Part shown: piece by piece, positions 58,051 to 64,000 of the stretch
How the letters are laid out: each line of letters begins with the position of its first letter
How positions within the stretch are numbered: position 1 is the stretch's first letter
Assembly: GCF_003096355.1 (NCBI RefSeq)
Contig: NZ_QEKI01000008.1
Location: 1 to 64,000 of the forward strand
DNA length: 64,000 nt
Reading direction: 5' to 3'
DNA from: Pontibacter virosus
Lineage (GTDB): Bacteria; Bacteroidota; Bacteroidia; Cytophagales; Hymenobacteraceae
Translations under genes and position numbers: made by a program
Notes under the pieces: model-generated
Told to the model about the DNA's origin: nothing
Seen by the model: only the letters and a program-made list of their open reading frames with translations
Database searches by the model: none

Positions 58051-58977
58051 ATGGGTTACATATTTTTTATTGCACTGGTGGCAGGCATGCTACTGCTATT
58101 TTACAGGTGGGCTACCCGTGGGGAGCGCTACCGAAAAGAAATTCTAAAAAGAGGCTTTCCGGTGGAGTGGCGAAAGATTCTACAGGACAGGGTAGGCTTT
58201 TACCACACGCTCAAAACCGAAGAAGAGAAAGAGCGCTTTGAGCGGAAGCTCCTGCTTTTTGTATCCGAAAAGCGCATTACAGGTATAGACACGGAGATAG
58301 ACGACACGACCAAAGTGCTGGTGGGCTCGAGCGCCATCATCCCGATCTTTGGCTTTAAAGACTGGGAGTATCATAATCTGGGAGAGGTACTGGTGTTTCC
58401 GGGCAGCATCCACAGGTATAAGAATGAGGACAACGAAGCCGTATCGGAGGTGCTGGGGCGCGTGAATCCTTTTCAGAACGATCATTATGTAACCTTGTCC
58501 AAGCCGGCGCTGGAGCAGGGGTTCAATGACATGGCCGACCGCAAAAACGTAGGTATACACGAGTTTGCGCACATGCTCGACCAGGCTGATGGCGAGATAG
58601 ACGGTATACCCAAAGCCTACCTGCCGGAGGACCTGGTGCGGCCTTGGGAAGAGCTTATGTACCGCAAGATCAGCCAGATCGAAAAAGGCAAGTCGGATAT
58701 AAACGACTATGGCGCAACCAGTGAAGCGGAGTTCTTTGCGGTAGTAACGGAGTACTTCTTCGAGAAGCCCGACCAATTGGCTGAGAAGCACCCGCGCCTT
58801 TATGAACTGCTGACCAAAGTATTTCAGCAAAACCCTAAAAGAAGGTTTCGCATCAACTTCCGGGAACTCCTTAACCCCTACGGCAAACGCCTAGGCCGCA
58901 ACGAGCCCTGCCCGTGCGGGAGTGGAAACAAGTACAAGCAATGCTGTATGCTGAAACAGGGCAAAGCAGCTGCCTAA
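58051..58977 (+). CDS. MtfA-like zinc peptidase with C-terminal SEC-C motif
   Basis: Start ATG 58051 gives 308 aa; a TTG at 58009 overlapping the LuxE gene by 8 bases is possible. One N-terminal membrane segment (YIFFIALVAGMLLLFYRW), then an MtfA-type (peptidase M90) domain with zinc motif GIHEFAHMLDQADG (HExxH) and the third ligand region EAEFFAVVTEYFFE. The C-terminus ends with the SEC-C zinc-binding motif RNEPCPCGSGNKYKQCC, a SecA-type tail not found in E. coli MtfA. It may use this tail to recognise the ribosome or SecB-like partners. The stop overlaps TAAGGTATA. Confidence 0.88.
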   Translation: MGYIFFIALVAGMLLLFYRWATRGERYRKEILKRGFPVEWRKILQDRVGFYHTLKTEEEKERFERKLLLFVSEKRITGIDTEIDDTTKVLVGSSAIIPIFGFKDWEYHNLGEVLVFPGSIHRYKNEDNEAVSEVLGRVNPFQNDHYVTLSKPALEQGFNDMADRKNVGIHEFAHMLDQADGEIDGIPKAYLPEDLVRPWEELMYRKISQIEKGKSDINDYGATSEAEFFAVVTEYFFEKPDQLAEKHPRLYELLTKVFQQNPKRRFRINFRELLNPYGKRLGRNEPCPCGSGNKYKQCCMLKQGKAAA

Positions 58978-58987
58978 GGTATAAAAC

Positions 58988-59022
58988 AGAAACGCCCCAG
59001 CCAGCAGGCCGGGGCGTTTTGC
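58988..59022. terminator. Terminator between convergent MtfA and regulator genes
   Basis: AAACGCCCC and GGGGCGTTT pair around a 12-nt loop containing GCC/GGC pairs; T runs lie on both sides. Confidence 0.85.
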
Positions 59023-59062
59023 ATAGGTGAGAACAGTTTGATAATGGGGAACAGTATATCGA

Positions 59063-60229
59063 TTAAGCCACAGCCGGACGGGCATAGGCCTTGGCATCTT
59101 CCAGTGTCACTTCCTGGCCGCTCATAATGACCAGGCGCTCCACCACGTTGCGCAGTTCACGCACGTTTCCGCGCCAATCAAGCTGCTTCAGGTATTCGAG
59201 CGCATCTGCTGTGATGGTCTTGGGCTTGTTGCCGTAGTCGTTGGCAATGTCCTGGAGGAACTTCTGCACCAAATCAGGTATATCTTCCCGTCGCTCGTTC
59301 AGCGGCGGCACGTGCACCAGGATCACGCCCAGACGGTGGTACAAATCTTCGCGGAATGTCTTGGCCTCGATCTCCTCCAGCAGGTTCTTGTTCGTTGCAG
59401 CCAGCACGCGCACATCCACTTGAATGTCCTTGTCGCCGCCCACGCGGGTAATCTTGTGCTCCTGCAAGGCGCGTAGCACCTTGGCCTGCGCCGACAGACT
59501 CATATCACCTACCTCATCCAGGAAGAGCGTGCCGCCGTTGGCCTGCTCAAACTTTCCGATGCGCTGCTTCACGGCCGAGGTAAAAGAGCCCTTTTCGTGG
59601 CCAAACAGTTCACTCTCGATCAGTTCGCTGGGTATAGCGGCGCAGTTTACCTCGATCAACGGACCATTGGCGCGGTTGCTGTGTTCGTGTATGGCGCGTG
59701 CCACCAGTTCCTTACCAGAGCCATTTGGACCTGTGATCAGTACGCGGGCGTCGGTCGGGGCTACCTTTTCGATCGCCTGCTTCACGCGACCCAGTGCTTC
59801 CGAAGTGCCCACCATTTCGTAGGTCTTCGATATCTTCTTCTTCAGGATCTTGGTTTCGGTCACCAGATTCGACTTGTCCAGGGCATTGCGCACCGACACC
59901 AGCAGGCGGTTGAGATCCGGTGGCTTCTGGAGAAAGTCGTAGGCACCTTTTTTGGTGGCCTCCACGGCCGTGTCGATGGTGCCGTGTGCCGATATCATGA
60001 TAAAAGGAGTGTCAGGTGCCATTTCCATGGCTTTTTCCAGCACCTCTATACCATCCATACCTGGCATTTTGATGTCGCAGAGCACCACGTCGTACTTTGT
60101 TTTACCGATGTGCTGCAATCCTTTCTGGCCATCTTCGGCTTCGTCTACAGTATAGTTTTCAAACTCCAGGATTTCTTTCAGGGTGCTGCGAATGGCCCGT
60201 TCGTCATCTATAATCAGGATTTTGGGCAT
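59063..60229 (-). CDS. NtrC/NtrX-like sigma-54-type response regulator without HTH
   Basis: Response regulator of 388 aa. Receiver domain (about 1-120) with phospho-Asp in VVLCDIKMPGMDG. AAA+ sigma-54 activator domain (about 140-370) with Walker A GPNGSGKELVARAI, Walker B GGTLFLDEVGDM, arginine-finger region and RLGVILVHVPPLNERREDIP. The canonical GAFTGA loop that contacts sigma-54 reads GSFTSA here. The chain ends soon after NVVERLVIMSGQEVTLEDAK with no Fis-type HTH, unlike typical NtrC proteins of about 450 aa. It may act by protein contacts only. No histidine kinase gene is adjacent. Confidence 0.9.
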   Translation of the reverse strand: MPKILIIDDERAIRSTLKEILEFENYTVDEAEDGQKGLQHIGKTKYDVVLCDIKMPGMDGIEVLEKAMEMAPDTPFIMISAHGTIDTAVEATKKGAYDFLQKPPDLNRLLVSVRNALDKSNLVTETKILKKKISKTYEMVGTSEALGRVKQAIEKVAPTDARVLITGPNGSGKELVARAIHEHSNRANGPLIEVNCAAIPSELIESELFGHEKGSFTSAVKQRIGKFEQANGGTLFLDEVGDMSLSAQAKVLRALQEHKITRVGGDKDIQVDVRVLAATNKNLLEEIEAKTFREDLYHRLGVILVHVPPLNERREDIPDLVQKFLQDIANDYGNKPKTITADALEYLKQLDWRGNVRELRNVVERLVIMSGQEVTLEDAKAYARPAVA

Positions 60230-60276
60230 ATGTTTTTCGTTCTTTTTTTGCTGTAAATGGTAAGTATAGAAAATAA

Positions 60277-60304
60277 ACAGCCGCTAATCAAGCGGCTGCA
60301 GCAT
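60277..60304 (-). terminator. Hairpin between transglutaminase and regulator genes
   Basis: CAGCCGC and GCGGCTG pair around TAATCAA (60278-60299), followed on the minus strand by TTTATTTTC; probably ends the transglutaminase-like gene. Confidence 0.6.
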
Positions 60305-60354
60305 TTGTACGATAAATCCAAAAATTAAGCTGTCTGGTCAGGTATAGGCCGGCC

Positions 60355-61251
60355 TTAGGAGTTGGTGAAGTTGATCACGCTATACAGTTCAGGCTCCAGG
60401 AAAGGGCCGCCCGGGTAACCGGCCGTGTAATCGAAGTTGATCCAAAGCTCCCCGTTGGTCTCGTGGAAGTGAATCTTGCCGCCCGTTACCTCATCCGGGA
60501 AAAGCGAGCGCACAGCATAGCTTACCTTGTCCAAGTCCTCTACGGTGCCCATCTTCACCTCGGTATACATGTGGTTGGGCGAGATCACGATGCGCGCCTC
60601 TCCGCCAATGGCCATAATGGAGGAGGCCATCAGAATGGCATAGTCGTCGCAGTCGCCGGCAAGCAGCTGGATGCTCTCGGTAGGAGGAGAGTAGTAGTCG
60701 AGGCCGAGCGGGTCGTTTACGTAGCGCCAGCTGTTGCGCACATGTTTGAAGAGGGAGAAGTAGCGTACCATTTTGCCATACTTGCGGTAGTACTCGTCAT
60801 GAAAATAACGGGTGGAGTTCTCTACGGCAAAAGATCGCACAGCCGGGTGGGTGGGCTGCATGGCGCTCTTCACACGGCGCTCCTGAAAATAAGTGCCTTT
60901 TACAGGCTTGAAGTAAGACACCTTGCTGGAGTTGCTGGTCATGTTCACCAGCATGGCGTTGTAGTCAGCGTAGAGGTTCTCTACGGTATAGTCGTCGAAT
61001 GTGCTGTTGAAGAACATGGCGCCCATGATGCCCACGAAAGCCAGCAGGATCAGTTTCTTGTTAATGCTGGTAACAATGACAGAAATAATGGCCGCCAAGA
61101 TAACACACAGCAGGAAATTCAGCTCATAGTCGATGAAGCTGATGGGTGGTAGGTAAAAACTAATCAGAACCGCCATCGGGAACACGATGATGATCTGGAT
61201 AAACCGAACTAAGAACGTAGTCAGATTAGAGAGCTTGAACAACTGCGTCAT
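60355..61251 (-). CDS. Membrane protein with transglutaminase-like domain
   Basis: Protein of 298 aa with three to four membrane helices in the first 80 residues (FIQIIIVFPMAVLISFYLPP, LNFLLCVILAAIISVIVTSI, LILLAFVGIMGAMFF), then an extracytoplasmic transglutaminase-like fold. The catalytic Cys lies in LLAGDCDDYAILMASSIMA (about 205), followed by His in ISPNHMYTEVKMG and Asp/Glu in ELWINFDYTAG. Such domains act as proteases or as non-catalytic protein ligands. Monocistronic. Confidence 0.82.
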   Translation of the reverse strand: MTQLFKLSNLTTFLVRFIQIIIVFPMAVLISFYLPPISFIDYELNFLLCVILAAIISVIVTSINKKLILLAFVGIMGAMFFNSTFDDYTVENLYADYNAMLVNMTSNSSKVSYFKPVKGTYFQERRVKSAMQPTHPAVRSFAVENSTRYFHDEYYRKYGKMVRYFSLFKHVRNSWRYVNDPLGLDYYSPPTESIQLLAGDCDDYAILMASSIMAIGGEARIVISPNHMYTEVKMGTVEDLDKVSYAVRSLFPDEVTGGKIHFHETNGELWINFDYTAGYPGGPFLEPELYSVINFTNS

Positions 61252-61754
61252 GATTCCCTGCTTTTGTGGTTTCTGGCGCCTATAGCCCTTCTGGCTTTAT
61301 AAGTGCATTGGCTTGAATTATCTTATACCTGTAACGCAAAATCCGCGCCTTTTTACTCACTTGCAATCCCGAAAATTTTAAATTTTTCACTTGCGTGCCG
61401 GTATGCTGATAATTTCGGCAATATTTTCCATATTTTGAAAGCCTTTTTAGACAAGAGGGCAAAATTTAGTTTCAGCAATGCTGTAGCTTTTCTCTTGTCG
61501 AAGTGTCATCCCGCCCATACTTTCCATTAATTGCTGCCAGGTTTAGACTAGCGCTTTATAGAAGAGGGTATAATCCTGTAATCCTGGGTACCCCATACTA
61601 TTTTATGTCATCCTAAAAGTTGAAAATCCCGAGCTAGTTTCGGGGGACATTGGTAGCATGTAGCATCGGCTTAACCAGAACTAATGGAACTGCCAGACTC
61701 CTAAGGGGAAGGCAAAATAAAAAGAGCGTAGCCGGCAGCCACGCTCTTTTTATT
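61252..61754. other. 503-bp spacer upstream of the transglutaminase-like gene
   Basis: No gene visible; the region is AT-rich between 61350 and 61460 (AAATTTTTC, TTTTCCATATTTTG) with a likely minus-strand promoter. At its right end is the hairpin AAAAGAGCGT/ACGCTCTTTT (about 61720-61750), which terminates the 61755-62819 gene. Confidence 0.5.
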
Positions 61755-61757
61755 TTA
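61716..61757 (-). terminator. Terminator of the 354-aa lipoprotein gene
   Basis: AAAAAGAGCGT and ACGCTCTTTTT pair around an 11-nt loop (AGCCGGCAGCC), overlapping the stop codon; T runs on both sides. Confidence 0.85.
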
Positions 61758-62819
61758 CTGGTACTGTATGTACAGTGGTTTCGGGTCAAGCTTGAGAATT
61801 TCCTCCGGTGTCATCAGGCGGGAGTTGTTGCGCGTGTCGTTCTTGTAAAACACTTTGAAGCCCGTAAACTGTACCGGCTCTTTAACTATGAAGCGGCGGT
61901 AAGTGTCTCTCTTGAGCGCCGGTGGTCCCCAGCCGTCCATGTGCATCACCACCTGTACTTCTGGCCTTAGTTTAATGTCTTGGGAGTTCTGAATCATACG
62001 TTGCGTGAAGCGGTGCACGATCAGCAATTTAGGTGGCAGGTTATACTCCTTGGCAATATCAGCCAGCAGCCCGGTGGCGTAGTTGATGTCCTCGGCGTCA
62101 AAGCTACCGATTTTCTTACCAGGCACTTCGCCTTCTTTCATGGCAAACTCGGCGTCTATGCCCAGGTGCACGTTCGGTAGCTTCAGAAATTGCGTCAGAC
62201 GAGGCAGTTCCTCGGGCAAGGTGCTGCGGCCCACCTGCACATCCAGAAACACAATGGCGTTACGCTGTTTGGCCATCTCCAGCACATCCTCGATCATTTT
62301 GTCGGTCATGCGCAGGCGGTATTTGTCACCACGACCCGGGTGGCCCTGTGCTGTTACCACAATGGCGTGCAGGGCGGGCTGCACTGGCGTAAGCGAGTCG
62401 GCTTTGGTCCAGTTCGCGACTTCCTCGTCCAGGCGGCTAAGCATTTCCTCTACCGGGTACTCGCCCAGTATACCCATGCGCTTCGACAGTGGGTTGCCAT
62501 AGTAGGCCAGTATGCGCTTGTGTGGCAGGATGGCGCCCGGCAGTGGTGCCGGACCCGGGTATACGGTAGGTGCCTCAGCAGTCGCGGATGCGGCAGGAGT
62601 AACGGTTGGTGACTGTGCTGCCAGCGTGTCCGAAGAGGCTGTGCTGGTGCTATCGGTTGGCTGCGCAGGCATCGTATACTTTTCTGTCGTGGCTGGCAGT
62701 GCGGCTGAGTGGGCTTCTTTGTCCTGGGTGCAGGAAGCCGAGCCGAACAGCAGGGTGGCCGCCAGCAGGGCAGGTTTCAGGCGTGTTTTTAGGTAATGGG
62801 GTGGTAAATGATTCAGCAT
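61755..62819 (-). CDS. Hypothetical lipoprotein with TIM-barrel-like domain
   Basis: The start at 62819 (MLNHLPPHYLKTRLK) gives 354 aa; an ATG at 62864 would add 15 residues. LLAATLLFGSASC places the lipobox Cys at about residue 30. A Ser/Thr/Ala/Pro-rich linker (about 35-85) precedes a folded domain: RILAYYGNPLSKRMGILGEY, LHAIVVTAQGHPGRGDKYRL, AIVFLDVQVGRSTLPEELPR, VHLGIDAEFAMKEGEVPGKK, LLIVHRFTQRMIQNSQDI and VVMHMDGWGPPALKRDTY. The alternating strands ending in charged residues suggest a (beta/alpha)8 fold. Similar proteins occur in Actinobacteria; function unknown. Confidence 0.82.
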   Translation of the reverse strand: MLNHLPPHYLKTRLKPALLAATLLFGSASCTQDKEAHSAALPATTEKYTMPAQPTDSTSTASSDTLAAQSPTVTPAASATAEAPTVYPGPAPLPGAILPHKRILAYYGNPLSKRMGILGEYPVEEMLSRLDEEVANWTKADSLTPVQPALHAIVVTAQGHPGRGDKYRLRMTDKMIEDVLEMAKQRNAIVFLDVQVGRSTLPEELPRLTQFLKLPNVHLGIDAEFAMKEGEVPGKKIGSFDAEDINYATGLLADIAKEYNLPPKLLIVHRFTQRMIQNSQDIKLRPEVQVVMHMDGWGPPALKRDTYRRFIVKEPVQFTGFKVFYKNDTRNNSRLMTPEEILKLDPKPLYIQYQ

Positions 62820-62956
62820 AAAGCTTTTGATCGCTTCATGCGTACGTGGTAAAAAGGAGTTCATGGCCAGGAATAGGTATTCGGTGTAAATAGTCTATTA
62901 AAGTATAGATATTTCGTGAGGATACAGCGCCTGAGCCGCCTTTTTTAGTAAAAAAC

Positions 62957-63748
62957 TTATTCGTGGGTATAGTGGCGCTTCAGCCATTGACTCAGACCTT
63001 GCAGACCCGGAAAGAGTACACGCTCGGTGATATTGGCCTGGTCCAGCTTGTCCCGGATCTCCCACTTTAATCCGGCCGGTATGATGATCTTAAAATACAA
63101 CTCCGGGTGCTGTTCCAGCCAGCGGCTCATGTTGGCCTGCGCATTCGACATAAGCGAAAATAGGGCGTACTGGTGTACGATGCGTTCGTCCAGCGACGGT
63201 GGCTCCAAAAACACCACAAATTCTTCTTTCTGCAGCAAAGCCAGCTCTTTAAGGGAAGAACAGACGGGCTGCAGAATCTCAGGCGTAAACACGTTGGAGC
63301 CTTCCTCTTTGATAGCAGTCTGAAGCTTGAGCGGCAGGAAGTCGTTGGCCTTTACATAATCCACGCACCAGATAGCCCCATCTTCGTGGTAGCTGTCCAG
63401 GTTTTGGGTGGCAAAGTGCAGGGCCACGTAGGGGGAGTAAGTCCAGTCCAGCAGGCGGGTTGGGAGGCCATGGTGCTGCGCTACGGCCAACCAGTTCCAG
63501 ACGGAGTCGCCGGGCGCGGCGTTGCTGTGAGCGTACTTCCGAAAGTTTCGCAGAATGTGAGGCTCCAGTTCGTAGTAGCGGCTCCCGAGTCGGGTCAGGC
63601 TGGTACTCAGGTCATAGCCCTTGCTCCAGCTGCCACGGTATACGTATGAGGAGCGAAATCGCTTGATGTGCTCGTTCCAACTGTGGTCAAATAAGGCAGA
63701 CTGCACCTCCGCCCAGCTGTTCACTATGATGTCATTTTTGTGTTCCAT
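62957..63748 (-). CDS. FRG domain-containing protein
   Basis: The ATG at 63748 (MEHKNDIIVNSWAEVQSALF) gives 263 aa. The FRG domain (about 20-135) is clear: FRSSYVYRGSWSKGYDLSTSL, the central AVAQHHGLPTRLLDWTYSP with the family's H-x-G-x-P-T-R-L-L-D-W core, and VALHFATQ. The second half is a variable helical region (SSLKELALLQKEEFVVFLEP). FRG domains occur in stress, toxin and defence contexts, but the activity is unknown. It stands alone, with a low-complexity upstream region at the end of the window. Confidence 0.87.
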   Translation of the reverse strand: MEHKNDIIVNSWAEVQSALFDHSWNEHIKRFRSSYVYRGSWSKGYDLSTSLTRLGSRYYELEPHILRNFRKYAHSNAAPGDSVWNWLAVAQHHGLPTRLLDWTYSPYVALHFATQNLDSYHEDGAIWCVDYVKANDFLPLKLQTAIKEEGSNVFTPEILQPVCSSLKELALLQKEEFVVFLEPPSLDERIVHQYALFSLMSNAQANMSRWLEQHPELYFKIIIPAGLKWEIRDKLDQANITERVLFPGLQGLSQWLKRHYTHE

Positions 63749-64000
63749 GCAATCGTTTTGCTGTCTAGAAGTAGCAGGCGGCGGGGTTGTCGTAAGCGTA
63801 TACCTGACTGGCGGTTTAAATGTTATACCTATCAATAATAGGGAGGATACACTACAATTACAAGCAGACAGGATGATACTTTCGCGGCAAATTGGTTGTC
63901 TGCCTTATTTGGTGAAATGCGCGTAATAGTATCTTCAACTTTTAAAAGAGGTTTATTTGTATACCTGCCCTGGTACAGAAGTAGTTATAGTTGTATGGCT
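63749..64000. other. Window end, no supported gene
   Basis: Four copies of the GGTATA/TATACC motif but no convincing ORF; any gene starting here would run off the window. Confidence 0.4.

Overview
The window looks like a chromosomal segment of a Bacteroidota bacterium of the order Cytophagales. Hymenobacteraceae, for example a Pontibacter-like organism, is my best guess, from gene content and sequence style rather than any search. Supporting signs are the -7 promoter boxes of the form TAnnTTTG, weak Shine-Dalgarno sites, DUF4290 next to murA, a fused 2-oxoacid dehydrogenase E1 alpha/beta gene, and many DUF-type Bacteroidota families. About 59 protein genes and one tRNA-Ser(GGA) are supportable. 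There is no phage, CRISPR array or complete transposase.

Layout. 1-5.5 kb: a small orphan gene in a cassette-like unit, then DUF4290-murA and a UvrD/PcrA helicase. 5.7-9 kb: a Sel1/ankyrin secreted protein, a DUF3109 protein and a DUF6340 lipoprotein. 9.1-17.8 kb: a lipid/translation block on the minus strand (pdxA, DUF177-rpmF-plsX-fabH, efp-accB-accC), interrupted by a plus-strand PAS protein with a separate CZB-like ORF. 17.8-23.6 kb: leucyl aminopeptidase, rsmA-mgtE-hydroxyacid dehydrogenase, a candidate small RNA, greA and a HIT protein. 23.7-26.4 kb: an Mla-type MCE lipid transport operon. 26.4-33.5 kb: a palindrome-rich intergenic region, ruvC, and a run of envelope genes (flippase-like membrane protein, two GT2 glycosyltransferases, polysaccharide deacetylase) with a SpoIIE-type phosphatase. 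33.7-37.6 kb: tatD, asparaginase, tRNA-Ser, a second cassette-like unit and rlmH. 38-46 kb: a peptide-type ABC importer without its ATPases, a helical orphan protein and a UMF1-family MFS permease. 46-56 kb: amidohydrolase, AMP nucleosidase, an orphan HsdR_N nuclease-like protein, an LtaS-like sulfatase-fold enzyme, alanine dehydrogenase, a DUF1573 protein and E1. 56-64 kb: lipoproteins, a LuxE-like acyl-protein synthetase with an MtfA/SEC-C peptidase, an NtrC-like regulator lacking an HTH, a transglutaminase-like protein and an FRG-domain protein.

Main discoveries. (i) Two unrelated, AT-richer orphan genes (164-787 and 36142-36510), 36 kb apart and in opposite orientation, are wrapped in the same pair of flanking elements. 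A 48-bp upstream hairpin element matches at 41 of 48 positions. A downstream folded element has a 7-bp stem that differs between copies by two compensatory base-pair changes. This looks like a gene-cassette system, integron-like in logic but without a recognised integrase here. (ii) The hexamer GGTATA/TATACC occurs roughly 170 times on the two strands by hand count, where about 30-35 are expected. It is found in coding and non-coding DNA, like a highly iterated HIP1-style motif. (iii) MurA carries Asp where the fosfomycin-target Cys normally sits.

The intergenic regions hold several families of inverted repeats and REP-like palindromes, some shared between distant loci. They include a 125-bp element with 15-bp perfect terminal inverted repeats, two copies of a GGTCGCGACC-centred palindrome, two copies of a GTAACGTCG palindrome, and a 28-nt exact match between the 26.7 kb and 33.6 kb spacers. 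All functions were assigned by reading motifs; no database search was possible.
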